From the NCBI RefSeq assembly GCF_003369915.1, contig NC_046673.1, positions 5,812,001 to 5,876,000 of the forward strand: 64,000 nt of DNA. The letters are read 5' to 3'. Shown here one piece after another: positions 9,901-20,662 of the stretch (within the stretch, counting starts at the first letter, position 1; every line of letters starts with the position of its first letter). Both the position numbers and the translations under genes were made by a program. Origin of the DNA: Drosophila miranda (taxonomy: Eukaryota > Arthropoda > Insecta > Diptera > Drosophilidae). The notes under the pieces are model-generated. The model searched no databases. It worked only from the letters and a program-made list of their open reading frames with translations, and was not told where the DNA came from.

Positions 9901-12717
9901 AACTACTGCTTCCTCCATAGCGCCACCACCCTAAATGCCGTGGTCGTGCCGGCCGGAATCCTAGTGATCTTTAGCGCCATCCTGTCCCTGTGCATCTACT
10001 ACCAGCTGAACCAGCAGGAGGTCAACGTGCTCCAGCTGCAGCAGCAGCAGAAACACCATCGCCAGTACTCGGACAACAACACCCAGGCCACGGAACACAT
10101 TGATCTGGACTGGCTGGATGCCAATGGTAGTGCCACCGGCGCCGCCACTGCCACTGCCACCGCCGCCTCAGCCGCAGCCGCCCGCAAGGAGGCCAGCAGT
10201 CTGCAGCTGCAAGATCACCTGCAAGAGCAGTACAGCACGTTGAGCAACCCGCTGAGCAGCATCGTCGACGACTTCGAGCGCTCCAACATGTCGCACCTGC
10301 GGGGCCACTTCATATTCCTGGTCCTCTTCGCCGGCGTCTGGCTTTCGGCCGCCTTCTACGTGAACAACGGCAGACAGATCTTTGTGCTTAGCTTCGCCGG
10401 ATGCTCCTCCTGCCTGGGCCTCTTCCTGCTGCTCTTCTACAACCTTAGCCGGAACGATGCCCGCCAGGCGTGGTCCCAGCACCGCGCCAGGCGAGCCAAG
10501 CCCACCAAGATGGTCACCTACAATAACGGGAGCCAGGCCAGATCCGCGCATCATGGCAATGGCCAAGGCCCTGGCCTCGGCCTCGGCCTCAGTGCCGGCG
10601 GCGCCCCGATTGTTGCTTACAAGGCCAACCCGGGAGGGGGCAGCCTGTATGACGCAAACAACTCGGCCGGATCCCGCTCCAACAGCCAGTGCTCACGCAG
10701 CATGCGTAGCCAGACACGGAGTCAGACGCGCAGTCAGCAGGAGCAGTTGCTGGGCGTGACCGGAGTGACCATCATTAACAACACCAACAGCCAGCAAGGC
10801 GTCGGGGCAGGAGTGGCGGGAGGAACAGGAGTGGGAATGGTGGGCGCAGGTGGAGCCGCAGCTACCCCACACAGCTTAAACGCGCTGCTCCACGGCTCCA
10901 GTCACGACCTCATCCCCTCGGCGGAGATCTTTTACAATCCCAACCAGATCAACGTGGCCCGGAAGTTCTTCAAGAAACAGAAGCGACTGGCGAAGCGCAA
11001 CAACTTCGAGTTGCAGCGCCAGACCATGCCCCAGATGCAACTCCAGAGCCATCAAAGCCTGAGCGACGCCAGCTCGGAGCAGCTGTACAGTCGCCACCAC
11101 AATGCCATGACCTTGCTGGCCGGGGGAACAAAGGTGAACAACACGAACCTGCACTACAAATCGCCAGCAGCGGGCCCCAGTGCCTCAGCGGCCGGGATGC
11201 ACCTGATCCGGGGGAAGGAGAGTGGATGCGCCAGCGCTTCGGCACAGGTACAGGGGGAGGGGCTGCAGTTTAAGCGCTTCGTCCCCGCGTCCGCCTCCTC
11301 CGCCAAGATGCAGATTATGCAGGCCAACATCTACACCAACATCCCGGAGACGCTGACGCCCCAGCACGAGGTGATCAAGCTGAGGGCGAATGGCCGCAAC
11401 ACCCGCACTCGAACGCCTTCGCTGCTTGACGAAACGCTGCACGAACAGGACGACGACGACGAGGAGGATGAGGTCGACGAGGAAGAGGCCGAAGGCGACG
11501 ATGCCAGCTCCTTGGATGAGCATGCACCGCTCTATGCCAACACTGTGCAGACGCCTAGCACAATGAACAGCCTGTTCCGGCAGCGCGGCCACGTACAGGC
11601 TCAGTCCCAGTCCCAGTCCCAGTCCCAATCGCAATCCCAGTCCCAGTCCATCCGCTCGACTCCGATGACTCCGATGAAACAGCCGAGCCTGGAGGCAATG
11701 AACAGCCTGGGCCTGCCAGACACCGGTCAGGAAGAGCCACTGCTACAGAAGTATGAGATTTACGTGTCCAACTCGCTGCAAGTGACCACGAGCAATAGCA
11801 TCCAGCTGGACGACGACTTCCCCAGCGTCCTCATTCGCTTCAGCCAGCAGCAGCAGTCCAAGTCGCTCAACAACATCAGCGAGATGCTCAGAGCAGGTGG
11901 CGGGGGAGGAGGCGGATCCGCAGGAGACCCCAGTGGGGCGGGATCATCGGGAAAAGCGCAGGAGGAGCCGAGTCATTTTCCTATAGAGAATGGCTCCGGC
12001 TCTCTGCAGGAGCAGCATCGACAGGTATACTCCTGCTCCAGTAGCAACCTCAGCCAGCTGAAGGCGGCCTCGGCCGCGGCGGGGCATCAGGGGGCAGAGG
12101 ACGACAGCCGCCTGCTCTCGGCCAGCCCCACGAACGAGAGCGACCTGAACTACCAGAACTCGGAGATTAGCATCCGCAGCCATGGCCTGTACGCCCCCCA
12201 GGCGGACAACGACCTCAACCTCACCCTGACGGACGACTTCCGCTGCTACCAGTCGTCCAATGCCAGCGACGCCGATGTCGATGTGCTCAACGAGTTCGAT
12301 GATGAGTTTGTGGCGGCCAGCGGAGACCGACCCGGTAGCGCAGATCAGGAGCTCCACCACCTCGACCCCGACCAGGACACATCCATCGATGAGCTGTACG
12401 AGGCCATCAAGTGTCGTAGTCCCCTGCGCAACAGGCAGGACAAAGACTCGAACGAGAGATTCGATCGTGACAGAGAGAGGTGCAGGGAGAGAAAGAGTCA
12501 GATTCAGATTCAGAAAGAGCGAGAGGTGGAAACGGAACCGGAGCCAGAGCGAATGCCAGACACAGCTGCAGAGCCGAATAGTGAGATCCTAGCGAGCAGC
12601 AACAGCAAATCGCACGAAAATCTCAACGAAACAATCGAAGATGACAGTAGCCAAAGTAGCGTGATTTCGTACATCGATCCCAGGGCCAGCAACGAATCCA
12701 GAGGCTATCCTAGTTAG
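6986..12717 (+). CDS. CG15744: Adhesion GPCR, ADGRA (GPR124/125) type
   Basis: Large surface receptor of 1,864 residues. Exons 6986-7242, 7312-7530 and 7599-12717 join in frame (ATC across junction 1, CTA across junction 2). Order: signal peptide (about 1-38), Cys-rich LRRNT, about three leucine-rich repeats (86-160), LRRCT starting CDCGLIW, Ig domain (about 223-343), hormone-receptor motif (about 346-415), GAIN region, seven membrane helices (about 774-1109). The long third loop has Gln and Ala runs. The roughly 750-residue cytoplasmic tail is Gly-, Ser-Gln- and Asp/Glu-rich. LRR-Ig-HormR-7TM is the ADGRA layout; vertebrate GPR124 and GPR125 act in Wnt and planar polarity signalling. The GPS motif lacks the His-Leu-Thr cleavage residues (CSRTGYFGLL at about 9343-9372). 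The D. melanogaster name is from memory. Confidence 0.88.
11605..11650 (+). repeat. Coding hexamer repeat, (Ser-Gln)n
   Basis: Tandem CAGTCC-type hexamers in the GPCR tail encode alternating Gln and Ser for about 16 residues. Silent changes (CAATCG, CAATCC) show that the tract is old enough to have diverged. Confidence 0.8.
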
Positions 12718-14215
12718 CTCGTGGGCTGGCACACAGCACCGCACCGTACCGTACCGTAGCCTCAGTTCAAGCCCCAACCCCCAACATCCTTTGACCTACT
12801 TAGCTCATAGTCATATGTATATACAGAAAATATACACCGCGCCCCGAACACAGTCCCCTTTCCGTCTCCCGCCGTGCTTGGCCGGAAGCTTCCAAGTGCC
12901 AATGCCAAAGTATTCTTTTCGTCATTATAACCTAAGTTTGAACCCATGATACTTTCACCGCACCCGCAGACACACTGGCACTCTATGTATGGCTGCGCAT
13001 CATCAAGCCCAACAGCCCCCAACCCCCAACCGACACATCTGCATTTGTGATCGGGCGTGCCAGCCACATGAACTTGTAATTATAGGAAAAGTCCCCGCTA
13101 ACCCACCAACCCAACCACTATTTATTATAACTATTTACTTTCGATTGCCCACATCTTTTTGTTTCACCTCACCATGAGATTATTTCATTATTCAAATAGA
13201 ATATTTGCATGTCATGAATCATCGAAGCCTTCCCTTCCCCTCCCCTCCCCTCCCCTCTCTTCCTCATTCGATATGCTTAGACTTTAAGCCTTTGGTAAAA
13301 CAGAATTCATTTAAACCTACACTAAAATCATATTTACACATAAATTAATTAAATGTTCACACTCGAATGCCATGCGTCCTTGAATTGTATTTGGGTGGGA
13401 GACAGCATATGCATGGACATAGATCTAACGAGCCTAGAGATGTCCACACATGCGGATGCAATGTATTGTATCTGACGATAAATAGGCGTATCCATTATCT
13501 ACCAAGCAAGTCCTGATCGATTATTCATTGCAGGAATTATCTCTCTTTTGGCAGCCATCTGCTGGTAGCTTGGTATCCGTTCAACATTGCTTATAAAGTA
13601 TCGTCATGGCATTCAACGTTTACTCTTTGGACCAAACTAAATCGAGTTTATAGACAGACATCAGCTTAAAGTTATTAAAGAGATTACAAATGTTGGCATT
13701 TATTTTGAGGACTTGATGGAATACAACTTCTTCTTAACAACTTCTTGTTAAGAAAACACACATATACATACATATGTATCAATTCGATTAGTTATTATAA
13801 GTTATTTTCAGTTTGTTTTCTGGATTCGTCTAGGAATCCCTAGAGAGGGAGCAGAGTGGAGCGAGTGATTATCATCTCATGATGGTTTTGGTTTTTACTC
13901 GAGTGCACACATAATATGTGATGCTGATTATGCTGATGATGATGTGATCTATAACGAATTAATTGATTCGACAACAATGCTAAAGGGCGTAAAAACACCA
14001 CCCCAATTGTCATAACCGTTGAGGCGACCATCGGGATGTTCGCTTAAATCAATATTAAATATTTTATCTTAGGTTTAGAACAATAATAATAACAAGAAAT
14101 GTGTAAATTATAATACGATATTGCTGATAGATGCCACCATTGTCTATGGTGACATAGCGCTGTGCGTGTTTCTGATGGCAATTTGTAGGGGTAATGATAC
14201 TATACTCCACTTTCC
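12718..14215. other. Convergent 3' flanks of GPCR and dimethylargininase genes
   Basis: No coding frame is supported. The left part is probably the GPCR 3' UTR. A CCCCT pentamer tandem runs at about 13233-13258, and an ACATACATATGTAT palindrome sits near 13766-13780. The AT-rich half (13280-13760) contains several AATAAA-like sites. Confidence 0.4.
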
Positions 14216-15235
14216 TTAGATGCTGCGTATGGACTTCCAGCGTCGCAGCAAGAGGCAGGAAGAGGTCAAACCACTGGAGTATTGACTAAATTCGCTTATG
14301 TTTATGTTGCGTGTTGGAATGTCAATTTTCTCCTTCAAAGTCTGCAACAAAATCAGGAAGTAGAAATCGACCGAATTTAATTTATGTATGTTTCTGTGCA
14401 CCTTGTATGCATCTGGAATTTCCGTTGGGGATCTGTGGACAATGGTTCCATTTATGTACAACATATTGGCCGCGGTCTCCTCGGGCAGTGTTAGCTTCTG
14501 GTAAGTGAAGCTAGCTTCTCGCTCCATCCGCTTCACGATCTCCTGGCACGGTGCACTCTTGCTTACACACAGAACATCCGGCCCGGCCATGGTGACGTAG
14601 TATTTTAAACGTTTTGATCCATTTACCTAGTGGACAGAAAAAGCGATGAGTTGTGCATGAAACTCGCAGCGTTTCGACTCGATATCCGTGGTTAAACTCA
14701 CCCGAATTGGTGTGACTGGATACTCGGGATATGCCATTGCCACGGCTCGCGCACCTTCTTCGTTGGTAGACCCAGATATGCCAATGAAAAACTCTCGTCC
14801 TAGTTGTGGGAATATTCTGTATGAGATTTATGTTCGTTTATAAATATAGCGAATGTGAATAGGCTTACCCGTGAAGAGCACATCCCCGCCATCCAGCCGG
14901 GCATGAGGGTCTTCCATTTCTATGACGGGAATATCAAGCTCTTTCTTTAGAATAATGGCCATGCTGGCTGCCTCGCGTCGACGCTTGGGGTTATTCGATC
15001 GGCATATGAGGGCCACTCCATTGCAGATCACCGCACAGTTCTCGACGAATACGCCCTCCGGTAGCATGTCGTCGGGGGGCAGCTCAATCACATCCAGGCC
15101 AATCTCCCGCAGCAGAGTGCAGTATTGTTCGTGCTGTCGTTTAGCCAATTTCAGGTCGAAAGGCCCGCTCTCGAGTAGTGCCTCCGAGATTCTGCTTGAC
15201 AAAGGCGGGAAGAAATGTGCGAGATCAACTACCAT
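14216..15235 (-). CDS. CG1764: Dimethylargininase (DDAH)
   Basis: Hydrolyses asymmetric dimethylarginine to citrulline and dimethylamine, relieving inhibition of nitric oxide synthase. Four exons on the minus strand: 15235-14869, 14799-14702, 14626-14402 and 14341-14216. Junction phases 1, 0 and 0 all keep the frame open, giving 271 residues. Family landmarks: PPDDMLPEGVFVENCAVIC and MEDPHARLDGGDVLFTG in exon 1, REFFIGIS opening exon 2, and near the end SSGLTSSCLLLRR, whose Cys aligns with the catalytic cysteine. The intuitive acceptor at 14818 would give a stop, so I used the AG at 14801-14800, which restores GREFF. Soluble enzyme, full family length. Confidence 0.92.
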
Positions 15236-15574
15236 TCAACAAAATAATTAATTAACGCCCCACCCACGGCTGTGTGTGTATTTGAGTGGCTGATGTGGTG
15301 GTGGGCTAGCTGAGAATTGGATGCCCATCCTATGCCCCACCCAACCAATCAAGTGTACACATGAATTATGGACAGTGCATGACCTAATTCCCTATGATAG
15401 GCACCCTCCATTCAAAGGCTTTCGAAACAGGATCTGCAGCGGTGGCTGCAGCGTGACCTGTACTCCACTCACCTGGCCACAATCGCGTGCGTGTATTTCG
15501 GTGACATGTTTCGCGGTGTTTGGCCACCAGTGGCCTTCCCAGCCCTTCACAACAGAGGTCGGCAGCGTCCTATG
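15236..15574. other. 5' flank of dimethylargininase gene
   Basis: Spacer between the enzyme's start codon and the promoter-motif block. It probably includes its 5' UTR. No other feature seen; the open frame across it is incidental. Confidence 0.4.
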
Positions 15575-15675
15575 CTGTGTGAACGCGGATTTATCGTTAA
15601 AATATACCGTCCGACCCTCAGAAATATACCAAAATATACCGTCCCATTTTACAAAATATACCGTAAATATACTGT
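15575..15675 (-). promoter_or_regulatory. Motif 6 / Motif 1-like promoter block facing DDAH
   Basis: Read on the minus strand there are four GGTATATTT-type Motif 6 elements (plus-strand 15600-15609, 15622-15630, 15632-15641, 15653-15663), then AACGATAAA and a Motif 1-like GCGTTCACACAG (15575-15585). The order and spacing match the Unc-76 promoter block at 30558-30654. It points toward the DDAH start 340 bp away. Confidence 0.6.
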
Positions 15676-16600
15676 CGAATTCAAATTCTATATTCCCCGA
15701 TTTTTATATTCCGTGGAATATTACTAGCTTTCTAGATCTCCCAGCCCTGCCCACATAATTTTATCCAATTAATAAATCTTTTTTCTACTTGACTAACTCA
15801 TTTTAAATACTTGACTTTGATTTGTTTGCCTCAGCAAAACAAAACCTCGTATGATGAAAAACCGAACTTAGCTCACTTAAGCCGCATCTATTTAAATAGT
15901 TGAACTACTTGAGGTAAGTGGCGGAAAATATTAACGATTGTAAATTCTTCTTGTAGACTCATGCCAGCTTTCCTCTGAACTTAAAAAAAAACCACTATGT
16001 CTTTCACCTAAACTGCGCTTACATTATTAAATTTTTATTATTTTCGGCGGAAAATTTAAATACCCCCTTGGCATATAATAGGTTAATCGTTCTCCGTTAA
16101 GGAATAGAAACCCTATTGCCCAATTTTGATGTTTCGTCGAATATTATTAGCTATTTAGAACATTTGGCCTCGCCCACATAGTTTTATACGATTGATGAAT
16201 CATTTGCTTTTATTGGATTTTGCGTAAGAAAAGGTTTTAACGAAAATGGGCAAGCAAAACCAACGAAGAGGATAGTCGTTCATATTGCTATATTTTGATA
16301 TTCCGTCGAATATTACTAGGTAGAAAGAACGCCCAGCTATGCCCACATAATATTATACAATTAAAGAATCTATTTTCCACTTGACTGGTTTATTTTAAAC
16401 TCTTGCTTTTGTTGGATGTAGACTAAAAAAAGGTTTTAGCGAAGAGGGTCAAATAAAAATAAAACGTAAGAGAAAAATCGTTACCATTGCTTAATTTTGA
16501 TATTCCGTTGAATAATGCTGACTAACTAAAACCTTTAGCTCTGCCCATATAATTTTAGAACATTGATGAATAAATTTTTTACAAGATTGTCTTTTTTGAA
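15576..16600 (-). repeat. Diverged tandem array, units of about 180-420 bp
   Basis: At least four copies of a block run through the region: TATTCCGTNGAATATTACTAG, then a GCCCACATAATTTTATAC-type segment, then ATTAATGAATC. Blocks start near 15707, 16128, 16300 and 16500. Some units add AAAAAGGTTTTAGCGAA. The first unit continues into the promoter-motif block. A related copy lies at 30425-30655 in the opposite orientation. No ORF and no terminal repeats seen; function unknown. Confidence 0.75.
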
Positions 16601-17083
16601 GTAATCCTTTTTATTTTATTGTACGAAAATTGCAAATATGCTGCTGGGCCGGCTCATGAAGAGAAAACTGAAAACGTGGGAGCATACGCAGAAAATTCAG
16701 ATGGTATGTTCTCATTATATGAACTGACACATCTATATATGGTTAACAAGCGATCTTTAAGCCGCAGCCCTGCTCCCAACTCAACTGGAAATCCAAGCTG
16801 GTGAATATATATTTTCGCTCTCACTGCATGCTTCTCCCATAAGGCTGTCTTTGTTTTTGCAATTAGTCAGTTAGTAAAGCCTAATGTCATGAGGCTTTAA
16901 ATTAATATTTTACATACATATTCGTTTCTGTGAACTTTTTGCCAGTTCCAGTTCCAACGCAATCACGGATGGCAGCGCTGCCACTCTCTTGTTCCACTTA
17001 GTTCGCAGCCACAGCTAGCACCAAAATAAATATTTTTAATAAAAGAAAATATTAAGAAGACGAATTGCAGATTCCGTTGACAG
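16601..17083. other. CycL 5' flank with 14-bp palindrome
   Basis: TGGCAGCGCTGCCA at 16970-16983 is a perfect palindrome 100 bp before the CycL start codon. It contains CAGCGCTG, which fits fly core-promoter Motif 7 (CAKCNCTR) and overlaps the Motif 8 core (GGCARCG). This is probably the CycL promoter. The rest is AT-rich. Confidence 0.5.
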
Positions 17084-18828
17084 ATGGCCAGTCGTGGTGG
17101 TGGCTCTGCCATTATCCACGGCAATGTGACGGCCACAGCGGTGACAGTTGAGTCCATCTCTAATGTGCTGACCATCGTGACCTCCCTGCACTCGAACAGC
17201 GTTAACATCTCAAACAATATATCCGCCGGAACGGGAGTGGACATCCAGGATGGGGGCGCCGGTGCTGAAGGAGATACCTCCAAGCCGATGTATCCGCGTC
17301 TGTTCAACAAAATCGTGCTGACACTGGAGAACAGCCTTATACCCGAAAGCAAAATTGATGTGACACCGTCCAGCCAGGACGGGCTGGACCACGAGACGGA
17401 AAAGGATCTGCGCATACTTGGCTGCGAGCTAATACAGACGGCTGGAATCCTATTGCGGCTACCACAGGTGGCAATGGCCACCGGTCAGGTACTCTTCCAG
17501 CGATTTTTCTACTCCAAGAGTTTCGTGCGCCACAATATGGAGACCGTCGCCATGAGCTGTGTGTGCCTTGCTTCCAAGATAGAGGAAGCGCCCCGCCGAA
17601 TCCGCGACGTCATCAACGTGATCCACCATATCAAGCAAGTGCGGGCCCAAAAGTGAGAGAAATAAACCCGAATCCGTGAATTATTTATCTGATTGATTCT
17701 CCCTTTTCTCTTGCAGGGAGATCGCACCCATGGTATTGGACCAGTACTACACAAATCTAAAGATGCAGGTGATTAAGGCCGAGCGCCGAGTGCTTAAGGA
17801 ACTGGGCTTCTGCGTCCATGTAAAGCATCCCCACAAGCTGGTTGTAATGTACCTGCAGGTGTTGCAGTACGAGAAGCATGAGAAGCTTATGCAGCTCTCG
17901 TGGAACTTTATGAACGACTCATTGCGCACGGACGTTTTCATGCGCTACACCCCGGAGGCGATAGCCTGCGCCTGCATTTACCTGAGCACGCGAAAACTTA
18001 ACATCCCGCTTCCCAGCAATCCGCCGTGGTTCGGCATCTTCCGCGTACCCATGGCCGATATCACAGACATCTGCTACCGAGTCATGGAGCTGTACACGCG
18101 TCCCAAGCCCGTCGTAGAGAAGCTAGAGGCTGCCGTCGACGAGCTGAAAAAGCGTTATTTGGACGCCCGCACCAAGACGAAGGAGGCCAACACACCGCCC
18201 GCCGTTATAACGGTGGACCGCAACAACGGCTCACACAATGCCTGGGGCGGATTTATCCAGCGAGCCGTCCCACTGCCACTGCCGTCGGAAAAGTCGCCCG
18301 AGAAGGATTCCCGGTCAAGATCACGCTCCCGGACCCGCACGCAGTCACGTACCCCACGCTCCCGATCGCGCTCCCGGTCACCAAGCCGCGAACGCACGAA
18401 GAAGTCTCATCGTGGGCGCTCCCCGAGAACGCGCTCTGGCACGCCGCCGAAGCACAAAAAGAAGTCTCGACACTACTCGCGATCCGCTACGCGCTCCAGC
18501 TCCCCCCACAGCAAGCACCGTAAGAGGTAAGTGGCATATGTCTTCCCTCTGGATAATCTCATTAATTTTGAGGGCTATTTTCAGGAAATCGTCGCGGGAA
18601 AGATCCGACTACTATACGAAAAAGGATCGCTCCAACCATGCCGGCAGCAACAACATTGGAGATGATAAGTATCGCAATTCCAACTCTAGCTCTGGAAAGC
18701 ACAGTCGCTATTCCTCATCGCATCGCAGCAGTGTCGGTGGCGGAGGCGGCAGCGGTGGCGACCCCCGTCATGGTAGTCGCGCCGGCCACAAGCATAGGGA
18801 TGAACGATCCAGGGACCGCAAGCGCTAG
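17084..18828 (+). CDS. CycL: Cyclin L
   Basis: Nuclear cyclin that partners CDK11/CDK12-type kinases and regulates pre-mRNA splicing and transcription. Three exons, 17084-17652, 17717-18526 and 18585-18828, join as AAG and AGG to give 540 residues. Two cyclin folds: the first includes [20 protein letters not shown] and [20 protein letters not shown], the second follows [20 protein letters not shown] helices. From about residue 383 the protein is an RS domain ([20 protein letters not shown]), typical of cyclin L and splicing factors. It continues as Ser/Gly-rich sequence to DERSRDRKR. Starts at an ATG after AGATGGCC context. Two short introns with clean borders. Confidence 0.97.
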
Positions 18829-18955
18829 GAATTGTCTATGATTTTTTATTTTTGCATTATATTTTGACAAATTTGTATGGTTTTTATATTACAGCTCGCA
18901 TCAACCTATTTCGCAAAATGTAACTTTATATTTCGAAAAACGTCCATGCTTAATT

Positions 18956-18961
18956 AATAAA
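18956..18961 (+). terminator. CycL polyadenylation signal AATAAA
   Basis: AATAAA 128 bases after the CycL stop codon in an AT-rich 3' flank. Confidence 0.5.
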
Positions 18962-19392
18962 CGTAATTTCTCTATACTGACTCGACGCGAAGAAGCCTTG
19001 CCGAGCCTTCAACTTGGAGGCTGTCTAACTTTTTATCTTTGGAAACACTTTGCATATATGCATGTAGGTGCGCATCACAGCATCTGCTAGAGGAAGCTAA
19101 CGACTGAGAGATACGACGGAGAGAAGGAAATCAAGGGGATAAGCACCGTGTAGAAAATTCTTCCTTGTCGAAGGGGAGCGCTGAAGAACATAGCTTCGCG
19201 TAAATGTTGTGTGGAATAGCGAATGCAGACAAAAGCATTATGTCATGGGTAATTTTTCTCCCCATTATCTTTCTCCATTCTCCATTACATATGGGGGAAT
19301 CATTCCTAATTTTATTTTAGAGAGATGGATGCTGAATCAACATGTCAAATTGACTGGCTTCTCTCATCCAAGTAATACTCGGTCAATAAATT
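18962..19392. other. Spacer between convergent CycL and DRAM-family genes
   Basis: No coding signal. Contains the 3' flank of the minus-strand gene. Nothing else recognised. Confidence 0.4.
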
Positions 19393-20371
19393 TTAAATTG
19401 TTGTAGAGTAGGACATCAATGCAATATGGGGATGCGAGAGCGAGATATCGCGGAACTCTGTGGTAAATGTCAGAATGAAAAAGCTAAATATGGTCGCAAT
19501 GATCCACTCTGAAATGCTACTGATCACGTGAAAGTACCAGCCACCGTCCGAAGGATACCTAAAATGAATACAGATGCTTATGAGAGATTCTTTTAACGTC
19601 CACAAACGGTTGCTTACCATTTCCTGGGGTTCTGGCCCTTGAATAGGATGTGTGACATGAGCCCTGTCACGGAAAGTAGGATGAAGAGTATCGTACAGCA
19701 GACGGACATACCCAGACGCAGATGGGCGTAAATTCGAGTCCCAGACATGGGATAAATCATGTACGAAATGAGCGCCTGCATCCAGAAGTAGAGAGTGCCG
19801 CAGCCGAAGCAGCAGAAAGCGCCAATGAAGTGCACAATGCGCACATTTGTCTCCTGGAAGTTGCCCACGAAGCTAATGCCCAGACAGGACAGCATTCCAC
19901 ACCACAACGCCACGCGACTGTGACGCTTCACAGCGATGTCCAGATCGGGATGGTGCTCGTACAACTGCATCACTTGTCTGTAGCGCACATAGATGGTAAT
20001 TCCTACTGCAAGCCAAACAACAATTAATAAAAAAAACCCAAAAAAGTAATAGAGTTGCTGACTAGCTTCGACACATGACTCATTAGCCAGCCACTCGAGA
20101 GGGAGACTCACACAGAACACTGCCGATATTAATAAGTTGGCCGAACACGCAGCTCTCGGGCGAATAGGTGGCAGCATCACTTATATACGGCACCGTGGGA
20201 ACGACGTGACCTTCCAGGACCGCGGCAATGTATCTTGAAGGGTGAACCAAAAATGTTTCGTGCTCGGTTAGAAGTTTAAGGATATTTCCTTTGACAGAAA
20301 ACTTACGTGCCAATAAAGGTCACCTGGAACACCAAGAATACGGCTACCGGCAGTAGGTAAACTTGTGACAT
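19393..20371 (-). CDS. DRAM/TMEM150 (Frag1/Sfk1) family membrane protein
   Basis: Multi-pass membrane protein like DRAM1/DRAM2, lysosomal modulators of autophagy. Four exons on the minus strand: 20371-20307, 20233-20112, 20005-19618 and 19558-19393. Junction codons ACA, TTA and TGG keep the frame, giving 246 residues. About six hydrophobic helices start at VYLLPVAVFLVFQVTFIGT. Family signatures: PYISDAATYSPESCVFGQL in the first luminal loop, TIYVRYRQV, GMLSCLGISFVGNFQETNVR and the late WYFHVISSISEWI. The exon 3 acceptor (GCAG at 20009-20006) gives SVLLGITIYVRY. Reading through the intron instead gives an artefactual upstream Met. Probably the counterpart of D. melanogaster CG4025; that link is from memory. 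Confidence 0.85.
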
Positions 20372-20662
20372 CTTGCAAATGGGGTAGCAGAACAGAACAG
20401 TAGCAGTGGAAATTTTCTGGCTGCATGCAACATGAAATTGCGCTGCAGACAACAGCAAACAATGCGAGTATTGGGTATTCGCTGAGCGTAGGAGGACGGG
20501 TGTGGGGGGGAAGGAGGAGGAAGGGAGACAATGCAAGGCCGGGCTGCCAACCCGCCTTTTACTGAATATACCTAAAAAAGACCTCTACATTTGATTGAAA
20601 ACAAATCAGTATTTACAACAGTAAAGGTCGAGGACTTCTAATTAGGGAATTATTTTATAAGT
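20372..20662. promoter_or_regulatory. Divergent promoter region, DRAM family / Rtca
   Basis: The 291 bp between two divergent ATGs must hold both promoters. I see no TATA box, DRE or Motif 1. A G/A-rich run (about 20499-20527) lies nearer the Rtca side. Confidence 0.4.

Noticed and set aside
9010-9918. 302-codon minus-strand frame inside the adhesion GPCR exon
   Set aside because: Antisense shadow of GC-rich third codon positions; the plus strand encodes recognised domains there.
15321-15758. 145-codon plus-strand frame
   Set aside because: Runs through the promoter-motif repeats; composition reflects repeated ATATACC.
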